The notes under the pieces are model-generated. The model was not told where the DNA came from. It did no database searches and saw only the letters and a program-made list of their open reading frames with translations. Below are positions 34,521 through 43,632 of a DNA stretch of 64,000 bases, in pieces. The stretch's first letter is position 1. The number at the start of each line of letters is the position of its first letter. Position numbers and translations under genes: made by a program. This stretch comes from Deltaproteobacteria bacterium (GTDB lineage: Bacteria; DRYD01). Location of the stretch: NCBI GenBank assembly GCA_028276365.1, contig JAPYWL010000004.1, forward strand, positions 4,690 to 68,689, read 5' to 3'.

Positions 34521-36955
34521 AGGGTATTAAAAAAAAATTAAATATATTTAAATTGTTGATAATATTATTTTTAGTAAATTTTGTTTTGAATTTTTTGAGT
34601 TTTAGAGTTTATGCAATAGATATAAAAGAAATGGAAAATAAAAGTGATTATGAGCTTTATAATATAGCAGCTGAGTATTTTAATAAAGGAAATGATCAGG
34701 AAGCTTTTAAAGTAGTAAAATATTTGTTAGAGAATAAGAATCCAAAAAATAGGGAAGCTTTATATCTTTTGATAGAGATTTTAATAAGGAATATAAATAA
34801 TTTTCCTGAAGATAAGAGAAAAGATATATTTTATCAGATAATAGAAAAAGCTAATTGGATAAATGATAATATAGATTATTATGATTATAAAGCGTATTAT
34901 TATAAAGGATGGGCTTTTTATAATTTAGGGGACTTAGCTACTGCTGAAAGAAATTTTAAAGAATCTTTAAAATATTATGCCAATTATTTACCTTCTTTAT
35001 ATTATTTATCTAAGATTTATTTAGATAAGAATGACTTAGAAAATGCTAGTAAAATTATTGAAAGGATATTAAATATACAGTCTAATAATATTAATTTTAA
35101 AAAATTATATTTTGAGTTGTTAATAAAACAAAATAAATTTGATGAAGCTATAGATTATTTTTATTCTGAGCTTAGTAATTTAAATGATGAAAATATATAT
35201 TATCTATTAGCGTTATCTTATTATAATAAAAATGAATTTCCACAAGCTTTAAATTATATCGATAAATCATTAAATATAAAACCTAATGATAATGATTATC
35301 TTAAACTAAAGGTAAAAATATTATTTAAATTAAGAAATTATAAAAATGCAGAAGAAATAATTAATAATTATTTTAAAGATACCATGGATGAAGAAATAAA
35401 AAATATATATAGCAATATTCAGGTAATAAAGAAACAAAAGGTATATATTTTAATTGCTGTTTTGTTAGGTTTATTAGTTGTGATAATAGGTGTATATTTT
35501 TATTCTAAAAGTTATAAAGAAAGTAGGTATAAGAGATATTTACGGGAGCAAAAAGCTAGTTATATAGAAAAGGTATCTAAAAAAGCGGAGAATTTGGAAT
35601 TATTAACAGGTTATGCGTATGATTTTTTAGCTAAGTTTTTAGAAGTTCCTAAAATTGGAATCTATATTGTTGATAGTAAGAAAGATAATACACTATATAG
35701 TTATGTAAATAATATTTCAGAGGATTTACCTGTTGCATTCTATGTTTTTACTAAATATTCTACGTGGTTAAATGAAGGTGCTAATAAACCATTTAGTATT
35801 TATCAAATTCAAGAAGATCCTACTATGAGCGAATATTTTGGGGGTAAAAATTTAATTAATTTTAAAAAATTAGGAGTAAAAGTAATTATACCTGCTGTTT
35901 CTAGAGGAGCTTTACAAGCGTTAATTTTATTAGCTGATGGTAAAGAAGAAAGTGCGTTTTTTGAAAATATAAAACAGAAAAAGGATTTATTGAGTGATAT
36001 AGTTGAAGAATTTGCTAATGATATTATGTCTACCAGGTTTAAGGAGGCAGCTATATTAGATGAACTAACTCGTCTTTATAATAGACGTTATATGCTACAA
36101 AAATTAGAAGAAGAAATTTCTAAAGCTAATCAAACTAAATCCAAGTTATCTTTTATTTTATGTGATATAGATAATTTTAAGAAATTTAATGATACTTATG
36201 GGCATCAAGTAGGTGATGAGGTTTTAAGAGTTGTTGCTAAGGTTTTTAAAGAGTCCTCTAGAGCAGATTTTGATATACCTTTTAGGTATGGTGGGGAAGA
36301 AATTGGATTAATTTTACCAAATACTGATTCAGAAAAAGCTTTTCAAATTGCTGAGAGAATACGAATGAATGTTTCTTCTAAAAAATTCGAAGGGGTTCCT
36401 ACTATTATTACTATTTCTATTGGATTAGCTACTTATCCTGATCATGCATTAGATGTAGAATCTCTAATAAAAGAAGCGGATGAAGCTTTATATTATTCTA
36501 AAAAAACTGGAAAAAATAAAACTACTATTGCTGGGGTTAAAGTTTTATTAAATGAATCTAATTTAAGTAATCAGCAATTACAGGATTTATCTAAAATTGG
36601 CAATGATAAATTTAGTGATAAACCTAGTGATAAATCTTTTACAGATGCTAATTTGAAAAAGGAATTTAAATTACCTGCATTTTGTTATTCTTATGAAGAT
36701 TTTATAGATTATTATAATAATCTAAAATCGAATATTTCTAATATTAAATTAGTTTCTATAATATCTGACTTAGATAATTATGAGAAAATTTTATATGATG
36801 TACATTTTAATTTATTATTAACTGAGAGTGTTTCTGCTAAACTTATTGGCAATAATGAAGTTGAAATAAAAATTTTATTAGTAGAAAGATCAGAAAAAGA
36901 AATTCAAGATTTGATTAATTCTGTTCAAAGTAAATTTAATGTTAAAATTAGCTGA
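34517..36955 (+). CDS. Membrane TPR protein with GAF-like and GGDEF domains
   Basis: A 812-residue protein. Signal sequence (about residues 10-34), then periplasmic tetratricopeptide repeats (about 40-300; AYYYKGWAFYNLGDLATAER is typical), a membrane helix (about 311-331), a GAF-like region (about 355-500) and a diguanylate cyclase domain (515-680) with LDELTRLYNRRYM, CDIDNFKKFNDTYGHQVGDE and RYGGEEIGLILP near 590. The GGEEI signature is compatible with c-di-GMP synthesis. The inhibitory RxxD motif is not intact (RADFD). A further 130 residues at the C-terminus match nothing I know. Its ATG overlaps the -1 frame stop of dnaX. Confidence 0.87.
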   Translation: MKGIKKKLNIFKLLIILFLVNFVLNFLSFRVYAIDIKEMENKSDYELYNIAAEYFNKGNDQEAFKVVKYLLENKNPKNREALYLLIEILIRNINNFPEDKRKDIFYQIIEKANWINDNIDYYDYKAYYYKGWAFYNLGDLATAERNFKESLKYYANYLPSLYYLSKIYLDKNDLENASKIIERILNIQSNNINFKKLYFELLIKQNKFDEAIDYFYSELSNLNDENIYYLLALSYYNKNEFPQALNYIDKSLNIKPNDNDYLKLKVKILFKLRNYKNAEEIINNYFKDTMDEEIKNIYSNIQVIKKQKVYILIAVLLGLLVVIIGVYFYSKSYKESRYKRYLREQKASYIEKVSKKAENLELLTGYAYDFLAKFLEVPKIGIYIVDSKKDNTLYSYVNNISEDLPVAFYVFTKYSTWLNEGANKPFSIYQIQEDPTMSEYFGGKNLINFKKLGVKVIIPAVSRGALQALILLADGKEESAFFENIKQKKDLLSDIVEEFANDIMSTRFKEAAILDELTRLYNRRYMLQKLEEEISKANQTKSKLSFILCDIDNFKKFNDTYGHQVGDEVLRVVAKVFKESSRADFDIPFRYGGEEIGLILPNTDSEKAFQIAERIRMNVSSKKFEGVPTIITISIGLATYPDHALDVESLIKEADEALYYSKKTGKNKTTIAGVKVLLNESNLSNQQLQDLSKIGNDKFSDKPSDKSFTDANLKKEFKLPAFCYSYEDFIDYYNNLKSNISNIKLVSIISDLDNYEKILYDVHFNLLLTESVSAKLIGNNEVEIKILLVERSEKEIQDLINSVQSKFNVKIS

Positions 36956-37018
36956 ATTCTATTAATCTGCTTTGTTAATTTAGTAAAAGAAATAAAATAA
37001 ATTCTAAAAAAGTAAAAA

Positions 37019-37393
37019 ATGAGTGAATTAATTAATTTTTCTAGAAAATATCAAAGGGAATTAGCTATTATAAATTTATTTCAGATTATTTTTTATAAAA
37101 GTGATTTTGTTTTTGAATTTTTAGATAATTACTTTAAGAATTTACTAAATAGATATATGATTAATAAAGTGGATATTGATTTAAAGATTTGGAACATGGT
37201 AAGATATACTGATTTTAGTATTTTAAATGAATTAGAGAAAGCTTTGTTGATTTTATTTTTTTTGGAAACTTTATATTCTGATTTGGATGATAAAATTATT
37301 TTATCTATTTATGTTAATTTATCTATAAAATATTGTAGGAGAAATTTTAATAAGCTTATACCAGTTTTTTTAGATAAAATAAAAAATGGGTAA
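37019..37393 (+). CDS. nusB: NusB-like antitermination factor, divergent
   Basis: The 124-residue helical protein begins with SRKYQRELAIINLFQIIF, comparable to the RNA-binding RRKARExALQALYQ of NusB, and ends with a pattern similar to its second half (LNELEKALLILFFLETLYSD, then LSIYVNLSIKYCRRNF and PVFLDKIKNG). Length is a little below the usual 130-150. NusB with NusE forms the boxA-binding complex in rRNA antitermination. It overlaps the PBP1A gene by 8 nt. The match is by eye and the protein is divergent, so the assignment is moderate. Confidence 0.6.
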   Translation: MSELINFSRKYQRELAIINLFQIIFYKSDFVFEFLDNYFKNLLNRYMINKVDIDLKIWNMVRYTDFSILNELEKALLILFFLETLYSDLDDKIILSIYVNLSIKYCRRNFNKLIPVFLDKIKNG

Positions 37394-39452
37394 ATTTTTA
37401 GTTTTTATTTATAATATTTTTGTAAATTTTGTTAAGTTTTTAATTTTATTGGTTTTATTAATTTTATTGTTTGGGATTTCATTTCTAGTAGGTATTATAA
37501 TGGAAGCAAAGAAAGAGTTGCCTGATGTTAGTTCTATAAGAAATAGGGTACCTGTTATGACTTCTGAAATTTTTGCTTCAGATGGTACTAAAGTAGCAAA
37601 ATTATTTATAGAGAATAGATATTGGGTTAGTATTAAGGATATTCCTATTACTGTTAAGAATTGTTTGGTGGCAGCTGAAGATGAGAGATTTTATTATCAT
37701 AAAGGTGTAGATATTATTGCTGTAATTAGGGGGATTATTAGTATATTAATGAATAAGGAAATAACTCAAGGGTCTAGTACTATTACTCAACAGTTGGCTA
37801 GGATTTTGTTTTTAAGTCCAGAGATTAGTATCAAAAGGAAAATAAAAGAAGCATTAATAGCTAATGAATTAGAGAAATATTTCTCTAAGGATGAGATAAT
37901 GGAATTATATTTAAATTTGGTTTATTTTGGGGAAGGGGCTTATGGGATTGAAGCTGCTTCTAGAGTTTATTTTGCTAAAAGTTCTAAAGATTTGAATTAT
38001 CCTGAAGCGGCATTAATTATTGGGCTTCTTCCTGCTCCCTCTTCTTATAATCCTTATATTAATTTTAAAGTAGCTAAGGAAAGACAATTATATGTTTTAA
38101 GAAAATTACTTGAGTTAAATTACATTTCTAAGCAGCAGTACGATGAATATATTAATTACCCTATTAATCTAAAGAAGGAAAAATTGGAAGAACAAAATAT
38201 TCTTTATCCTTATTATACTAATTTTGTTATTCAAAATTTTCAAAAACTAACTAATAATAAAATAAATTATGAAGATCTTAAAACTCAAGGATTAAAAGTA
38301 TATATAGCTTTAGATCCTAAGCTACAGGAAGCTGTTGAAAAGATGGTGAAAAAAGAAATAGATAAAAATCGAGATTTGTATAATGTTCATCAGGCAGCAG
38401 TTGTATTGATAGAGAATTACACGGGTAGAGTTATCTCTGTCATTGGTGGTTATGAATATAGAATTAATGATCAATTTAATAGGTTTTATCAGGCTTTTAG
38501 GCAGCCAGGATCTACTTTTAAGATATTTGTTTATACTGCTGCTTTAATGAATGGCTTTGATATTAACTCTATTGTTGATGATAAAGTTTATACATATATT
38601 GGTTCTGATGGTAAGCCGTATTCTCCTGTTAATTGGGATGGTAAATATTGGGGAACACTTACTTTAGCTGATGCTTTTGCATTTTCTAGGAATACTGTAG
38701 CAGTTTATTTAGCTAATTCAGTAGGAATTAATAAGGTTATAGAGATAGCTTATAAGATGGGGATAAAATCTAAGTTAGAACCTTATTTATCTACTGCTTT
38801 GGGGTCTTCAGTTGTGTCTCCTTTAGAAATGGCTGTTGCTGTTTCTACTATTGCTAATAATGGTCAATATATTGAGCCTGTTTTTATTGAAAAAGTTTTA
38901 GATAAATATGGAGGAATTATTTTTATAAATTCTAATAATTCTAAATTAGAGAATCAGGTTATTCCTTATGATATTGCTCAAAAGATGAAGTATTTAATGA
39001 AGCAAGTTGTTGATAGAGGTACAGGTACTAATGCCAAAATATCAGGAATTGATGTTTATGGTAAAACTGGTACTACAAGTGATCATAGGGATGCTTGGTT
39101 TGTTGGATTTACTGATGATTTTACTTGTGTTGTTTGGGTTGGTAATGATGATTATTCTAAATTAAATCAGGTTTATGGAGCTACTTTACCTGCTTTATTA
39201 TTTAAATATACTATTGAATTAGCTTATAAATATCATAAACCATCTGATAAAATTAAGAATATTAAATCTAAGATACTTAAAAAAACTGCTACTACTTTAG
39301 ATACCAATAGAAATGTAAATAATAATGAAATTACTTATGATAGTAAAACACATGAAAATGAACAGACTTTAAATTCAAAAACTACGGAAAAAACTATAAA
39401 TACTACAACTGTTGATTATAATACTTTTCCCTGGGAAAATACTACTAATTAA
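37386..39452 (+). CDS. mrcA: Class A penicillin-binding protein (PBP1A type)
   Basis: A 688-residue bifunctional enzyme. Membrane anchor (residues 5-36), GT51 glycosyltransferase domain with AAEDERFYYHKGVD (catalytic Glu), GSSTITQQLAR, KIKEALIANELEK and YLNLVYFGEGAYGIEAA, then a transpeptidase domain with PGSTFKIF (active-site Ser), FSRNT and YGKTGTTSDHRDAWF. It polymerises lipid II and cross-links the strands in the periplasm. The C-terminal 70 residues are Thr/Asn/Lys-rich and disordered, as in Gram-positive-type PBP1A. Overlap of 8 nt with the nusB-like gene. Confidence 0.93.
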   Translation: MGKFLVFIYNIFVNFVKFLILLVLLILLFGISFLVGIIMEAKKELPDVSSIRNRVPVMTSEIFASDGTKVAKLFIENRYWVSIKDIPITVKNCLVAAEDERFYYHKGVDIIAVIRGIISILMNKEITQGSSTITQQLARILFLSPEISIKRKIKEALIANELEKYFSKDEIMELYLNLVYFGEGAYGIEAASRVYFAKSSKDLNYPEAALIIGLLPAPSSYNPYINFKVAKERQLYVLRKLLELNYISKQQYDEYINYPINLKKEKLEEQNILYPYYTNFVIQNFQKLTNNKINYEDLKTQGLKVYIALDPKLQEAVEKMVKKEIDKNRDLYNVHQAAVVLIENYTGRVISVIGGYEYRINDQFNRFYQAFRQPGSTFKIFVYTAALMNGFDINSIVDDKVYTYIGSDGKPYSPVNWDGKYWGTLTLADAFAFSRNTVAVYLANSVGINKVIEIAYKMGIKSKLEPYLSTALGSSVVSPLEMAVAVSTIANNGQYIEPVFIEKVLDKYGGIIFINSNNSKLENQVIPYDIAQKMKYLMKQVVDRGTGTNAKISGIDVYGKTGTTSDHRDAWFVGFTDDFTCVVWVGNDDYSKLNQVYGATLPALLFKYTIELAYKYHKPSDKIKNIKSKILKKTATTLDTNRNVNNNEITYDSKTHENEQTLNSKTTEKTINTTTVDYNTFPWENTTN

Positions 39453-39552
39453 TAAGAAATTTTAAGTATTTTTATAGAAGGTTTTAATTTTTTTTGTGTA
39501 GAATTCTTTTAATAGCAATTAAAATCTATTTTATTTAGGAAGGAGTGAAGAA

Positions 39553-40449
39553 ATGGGTATATTAGTTAATAAGGATACAAGAATAATAGTTCAAGGGATA
39601 ACAGGGAAGGAAGGTAGTTTTCATACTAAGCAAATGTTAGATTATAAAGCTAATATAGTAGCGGGTGTTACTCCTTATAAGGGGGGCCAGGAGTTTTTAG
39701 GAATTCCTGTTTATAATACGGTTTCTGAAGCTGTAAGAGAAAAGGGGAAGATAGATGCAACTGTTATTTTTGTGCCTCCTAAATTAGCTCCTAATAGTAT
39801 AATAGAAGCTATATTAAATGGTATAAAAATAATTGTGGTAATAACAGAAGGTATTAAGCAGCATGATATGTTAAAAGTTCATTATTATTTAAAGAGATCT
39901 GATTCAATAATGATAGGTCCAAATTGTCCAGGTATTGCTACTGCTGGACAAACTAAATTAGGGATTATTCCTAATAATGTATTAGAGCCTGGGATAGTTG
40001 GTTTAGTTTCAAGGAGTGGTACTATTTCTTATGAGATTTTAAAATTATTAAAAGATCATAAATTAGGGCAAACTACAGCAATAGGTTTAGGGGGGGATCC
40101 ATTAATTGGTTTAAGATTTAAGGAAGCTTTGGAGATGTTTTTAAATGATTCTGAAACAAAAGCTGTTGTTATGGTTGGAGAAATTGGGGGGACTGATGAA
40201 GAAGAAGCTGCACCAATTGTTAAAAAGTTAGTGGAGAATAATAAACCTGTAGTTTGTTTTATTGCGGGTAAGAATTCGCCTGAAGGTAAGAGGATGGGGC
40301 ATGCTGGGGCTATTATTATGGGGAAATCTGGGAAACCTGAATATAAAATAAGTGCATTAAAGCAAGCGGGAGCTATTATTAGTGATACTATTCAAGAAAT
40401 ACCTATTATCTTAAAAAAAGAGTTATCTAAAGTTAAATTAGAAAACTAA
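39553..40449 (+). CDS. sucD: Succinyl-CoA synthetase (ADP-forming) subunit alpha
   Basis: A 298-residue protein with the CoA-binding fold (VQGITGKEGSFHTKQML, VAGVTPYKGG) and ligase domain (VSRSGTISYEI, IGLGGDPLIG, MVGEIGGTDEEEAAP). The phosphorylated histidine is in GKRMGHAGAI. It makes succinyl-CoA/succinate interconvertible with phosphorylation of ADP or GDP. No sucC (beta subunit) is adjacent, which is unusual because the pair is normally an operon. The ribosome site GGAAGGAGTG is strong. Confidence 0.94.
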   Translation: MGILVNKDTRIIVQGITGKEGSFHTKQMLDYKANIVAGVTPYKGGQEFLGIPVYNTVSEAVREKGKIDATVIFVPPKLAPNSIIEAILNGIKIIVVITEGIKQHDMLKVHYYLKRSDSIMIGPNCPGIATAGQTKLGIIPNNVLEPGIVGLVSRSGTISYEILKLLKDHKLGQTTAIGLGGDPLIGLRFKEALEMFLNDSETKAVVMVGEIGGTDEEEAAPIVKKLVENNKPVVCFIAGKNSPEGKRMGHAGAIIMGKSGKPEYKISALKQAGAIISDTIQEIPIILKKELSKVKLEN

Positions 40450-40455
40450 TTTTTA

Positions 40456-42195
40456 ATGAAAGTTTTTAATTTTTTTAGATTTAATTTTTTTAGATTTGGT
40501 AAGAAAATAGTTAATAAGGTTGTATTTTTTTTATTATTATTTTGTTTTAGTTTTGGAATTTCTTATTCTTATGAGGTTAAAGTTGTTTATTTTTATGAGG
40601 AGGGTAATTATTTTGTTTTTTATTATCCTAATTCTTTGAAGTTATTTGTGGATATTAATAGTGGATATGTTATAAAACCTGAGGATCAAGAGGTAAAAAT
40701 AAATTTTGTTTCATATATTCTAAATACAAAGACTTTTATAAGTAGGGATGAGGATACTTTTACTAAGCTTTACTTAATAAAAAAAGCTATCGGATTTAAT
40801 TTTGATGATATCCAACCTAACAATGTAGATTATTATTCTTGGTCTAATCTAACTTATAAGTATTTAATAATTTTTTTGAAAAATGTTGAAAATTCTATTA
40901 CTATAAGTATTCCTTCTTGGGAAAATTTAAATGAAAATGATAAAAGAGATATAATAGAGAAATATAGATTAGTTTTTGGGACTTCTTTTAATGAACCAAG
41001 ATATCTACCTTATGAGGTTATTTTTAAAAAAGATATTAAATATTATCAGTCTAAAAATCTGGTAAATGATAGTATTTATAGTACTGATACCTTGTATAAT
41101 ACTGAGAATACTTTATATAATACTGAAAAAAATTTATCTACTGATATATATAACAAAAGTGATAATACTAGTGATAATACTACTAATTTGCCTACATTTA
41201 ATACCTTTAGTAATGTTAAAAATAATAACTTAAATCGGAATTCTAATAATAATTTGATTTCTTTTATTTACGAGAATAAATTTATTATCATTTTTATTTT
41301 TCTTTTATTTTTCCTTTTAATTACGTTGTTTGCGGGATACTTTGTTGTTAAGAAATATTTATTTGCTTCTAGTAAAATTAATAAAGGAATTGATTTAGAT
41401 AATGATAGTTATAAAAAGGATTTAAATGAAGTAAAGGATTTGGATAAAGTTAATGAAGGAGGAAGTAATCTTGATAAAATTTTAGAAAAGAAGATAGAAG
41501 AGATAATTGATCAAAAGTTATCTAATTTTGAACAAAAAGTAATGGAAAAATTAAATTCATATGTTTCAGAATTAAATAAAAAGGTGGATAGTATTGAAAG
41601 TAGTTATTTAAATTTGCCAATTAATAAAGGGGAAAAGGATAGTGAATTTGATTTGAGGGCTAATAATAATACTATAGATCAAGGTTTTGATAATGATTTA
41701 GGTAAGTCAAAGAAATTGGATCCTGAAAATCTTGAGATTTTTATGTTTAAAGTAGATAATATTATTTCTAAACTAAAGTTTTTAGAAAATTATAAGGATT
41801 ATAATATTAATGATAAAGCTACTAAAATAATTTTTAAATTACAAGAATTGAAGTCAAAGATTAGAGCTTCTAAATCAATTAATATGGCTTTTTGGGAAGA
41901 TATTGCTAAGAATGATATAATTGATCTCATTTCTCTTTTAGATAGATATTTAGCTTCAATTGATTATAATCCTAATATATCAAAGATTAGGGGAGAATTA
42001 CTTAATGCTTTTGACTTAGAAGAGATAGAAGTTATTGTAGGTAGTACTAAGGTTAATATAATTGAGCACAAAGTTGAGGCATATTCTAGAAATCCAAGTG
42101 TTCCTAATGGAATTATAACAGATTTAAAGGAAAAGGGGTATAAATATAGAGGAATAGTTTTAAAAAGAGCAAAAGTTATAGAAAATAGGGTATAG
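40456..42195 (+). CDS. Membrane-anchored protein with GrpE-like C-terminal domain
   Basis: The 579-residue protein has a signal sequence (about residues 18-38), an extracytoplasmic region of unknown fold (40-190), an Asn/Thr-rich linker, a membrane helix (about 275-298) and a cytoplasmic part with coiled coil (340-400). The last 70 residues resemble the beta-wing head of the nucleotide-exchange factor GrpE: DLEEIEVIVGSTKVNIIEHK, then NGIITDLKEKGYKYRGIVLK and RAKVIEN, corresponding to GrpE's HxAv...G.V..v..kGY...g..lR.A.V. If correct, it could recruit or reload a DnaK at the membrane. The match is by eye. It starts 6 bp after sucD. Confidence 0.55.
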   Translation: MKVFNFFRFNFFRFGKKIVNKVVFFLLLFCFSFGISYSYEVKVVYFYEEGNYFVFYYPNSLKLFVDINSGYVIKPEDQEVKINFVSYILNTKTFISRDEDTFTKLYLIKKAIGFNFDDIQPNNVDYYSWSNLTYKYLIIFLKNVENSITISIPSWENLNENDKRDIIEKYRLVFGTSFNEPRYLPYEVIFKKDIKYYQSKNLVNDSIYSTDTLYNTENTLYNTEKNLSTDIYNKSDNTSDNTTNLPTFNTFSNVKNNNLNRNSNNNLISFIYENKFIIIFIFLLFFLLITLFAGYFVVKKYLFASSKINKGIDLDNDSYKKDLNEVKDLDKVNEGGSNLDKILEKKIEEIIDQKLSNFEQKVMEKLNSYVSELNKKVDSIESSYLNLPINKGEKDSEFDLRANNNTIDQGFDNDLGKSKKLDPENLEIFMFKVDNIISKLKFLENYKDYNINDKATKIIFKLQELKSKIRASKSINMAFWEDIAKNDIIDLISLLDRYLASIDYNPNISKIRGELLNAFDLEEIEVIVGSTKVNIIEHKVEAYSRNPSVPNGIITDLKEKGYKYRGIVLKRAKVIENRV

Positions 42196-42287
42196 ATATG
42201 GATAAGTACCGCCTGCTGAGGGGTATCCATATCTGTTTTAAGGCGGTTAATAAATACCTCAGCCTAAAGTGTTTATATACACTTTAG
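42194..42287 (+). promoter_or_regulatory. Structured intergenic element with crossing stems before ybaB
   Basis: Four complementary pairs lie in 94 nt. Stem A: 42194-42204 with 42224-42234 (11 bp). Stem B: 42208-42214 (ACCGCCT) with 42241-42247. Stem C: 42215-42221 (GCTGAGG) with 42257-42263. Stem D: 42264-42272 with 42279-42287 (9 bp, loop of 6). B and C fill the loop of A and both pair downstream, so A, B and C cross one another (order A-B-C-A'-B'-C'); not all can form at once in a simple way, which suggests a pseudoknot or switch. Stem A starts in the stop codon of the preceding gene and is followed by TGTTTTA, so it may also work as a terminator. Stem D ends at the AGAGA ribosome site of ybaB. 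I could not match it to a named RNA. Confidence 0.6.
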
Positions 42288-42300
42288 AGATAAAAAAGTT

Positions 42301-42597
42301 ATGCAGTTTAATAAGAATTTATTAAATCAGGTACAGAATATGGCTAATAAATTACAGCAGGAAATGGCTAATGAAAAATATGAAGGACAAGCTGGTAATG
42401 GAAAAGTTAAAGTAGTTGTTAGTGGATTACAAGAGGTTATTTCTATCAGTATTGATGATGAGTTGTTAAAAGATGATAAGACATTATTAGAGGATTTGTT
42501 AGTTGTTGCTTTAAATGATGCTCTAAATAAATCTAAGGAAGCTGGTAATAACGCTATAGCTAAATTACTTGGTAATATGAATTTAAATTTATTTTAA
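42301..42597 (+). CDS. YbaB/EbfC-family nucleoid-associated protein
   Basis: The 98-residue protein has the family core: LLNQVQNMANKLQQEMANEK, GNGKVKVVVSGLQEVISISI and LEDLLVVALNDALNKSKEAG. The homodimer binds DNA with little sequence specificity. It usually sits between dnaX and recR; here dnaX is 8 kb upstream and recR is absent. The structured element described at 42194-42287 forms its leader and may control it. Confidence 0.92.
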   Translation: MQFNKNLLNQVQNMANKLQQEMANEKYEGQAGNGKVKVVVSGLQEVISISIDDELLKDDKTLLEDLLVVALNDALNKSKEAGNNAIAKLLGNMNLNLF

Positions 42598-42699
42598 ATT
42601 TATTTTAATTTTATTTATTTTGATCTTAAGGAAAGTTGCTATCTTTAAGGATATATTTTTTAGAAATTAATATAATGTAGAGTCAATTAATGGTATTTC

Positions 42700-42738
42700 A
42701 AAGTATTTTTTTGGGTATTAAAAAGTATTTGTTGGGTA
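42700..42738. repeat. Imperfect 17-18-bp direct repeat upstream of lpxC
   Basis: AAAGTATTTTTTTGGGTA (42700) is followed by AAAGTATTTGTTGGGTA (42722), separated by four bases. It lies in the 156-bp gap before lpxC and may be a short duplication or a pair of regulator sites. Confidence 0.5.
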
Positions 42739-42753
42739 AGTGAGTGATTATAA

Positions 42754-43623
42754 TTGTTTAGATTATCTTTAAAAGAAGTTTCAGATGATGATTTTCTTAT
42801 TGTTAAAAAAAAATATCAGCTTACTTTGAAAACTAAAGTTATTTTATTAGGTAAGGGGATTCATACAGGTATAAAATCTAAAATTATTCTACATCCTTAT
42901 AATAAAGGTATTGTTTTTAAGAAAGGAAAAGAATATTTAAAATTAAATCCTTTTAAAGTGATTAATACTCTGGCTAGCACAGATTTAAGTTTGGTTAAAA
43001 CAGTAGAGCATCTTTTAGCTTCATTGTTTTTAAATAAAATAGATAATGTATTAATAGAGGTTTTAGGTTTAGAAGTTCCTATTTTAGATGGCAGTATTTT
43101 CTATTTTAATAAAGTTTTAGAAAATAATTTTTTTATTTTAGATAAAAAGGCTAAAACTTTAAAATTAAAAAATATTACTTTAGATAATATTAATTTGAAT
43201 TTAAATTATAAGATATTTGAAAGTGATATTTTAAAAATTTATTGTATTCAAAGAGATTTAAAAAGGAACAGGTATTTTTTAGCTTATTATGATGAGGGTA
43301 TGAGTATTTATCCGGCTAAGACTTTTGGGTATATTAATGATTATGAATTTTTGAAAAATAATAACTTAGCAAATGGTGCTGATTTTAAGAATACTTTAAT
43401 TCTAAGTATTAATAAAAGTAGTGATTTTTTTTATTTTAATAATGAAATAGCTTATCATAAGATAATAGATTTTATGGGTGATATTTTTACTATGCAAATA
43501 AAAAATATTAAAGCTACTTTTGTTTTAATTAATCCTAATCATAATCTTAATAATAAATTAGCAAGAGTTATTTTTAAAAATATTTTAAGAATAAAAAAGA
43601 ATTTAGGATTAAAAAATTTTTAA
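42754..43623 (+). CDS. lpxC: UDP-3-O-acyl-N-acetylglucosamine deacetylase
   Basis: A 289-residue, rather divergent LpxC. Domain I shows LLGKGIHTG near residue 30 and TVEHLLASL near 84 with the first zinc-binding histidine; EVPILDGS follows. Domain II has the KTFGYIND loop, NNLANGADFKNTLI and YHKIIDFMGD near 236, giving the second histidine, the zinc-binding aspartate and the HKxxDxxGD signature. It catalyses the committed step of lipid A synthesis, so the organism should have an LPS-type outer membrane. The start is TTG at 42754, directly after an in-frame TAA; the ribosome site is weak. HemA-HemC follows after 9 bp. Confidence 0.85.
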   Translation: MFRLSLKEVSDDDFLIVKKKYQLTLKTKVILLGKGIHTGIKSKIILHPYNKGIVFKKGKEYLKLNPFKVINTLASTDLSLVKTVEHLLASLFLNKIDNVLIEVLGLEVPILDGSIFYFNKVLENNFFILDKKAKTLKLKNITLDNINLNLNYKIFESDILKIYCIQRDLKRNRYFLAYYDEGMSIYPAKTFGYINDYEFLKNNNLANGADFKNTLILSINKSSDFFYFNNEIAYHKIIDFMGDIFTMQIKNIKATFVLINPNHNLNNKLARVIFKNILRIKKNLGLKNF

Positions 43624-43632
43624 TTAAATATT

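Noticed and set aside
42194-42287. Signal recognition particle RNA upstream of ybaB
   Set aside because: The conserved SRP tetraloop and flanking internal loop sequences are absent and the fold has crossing stems.
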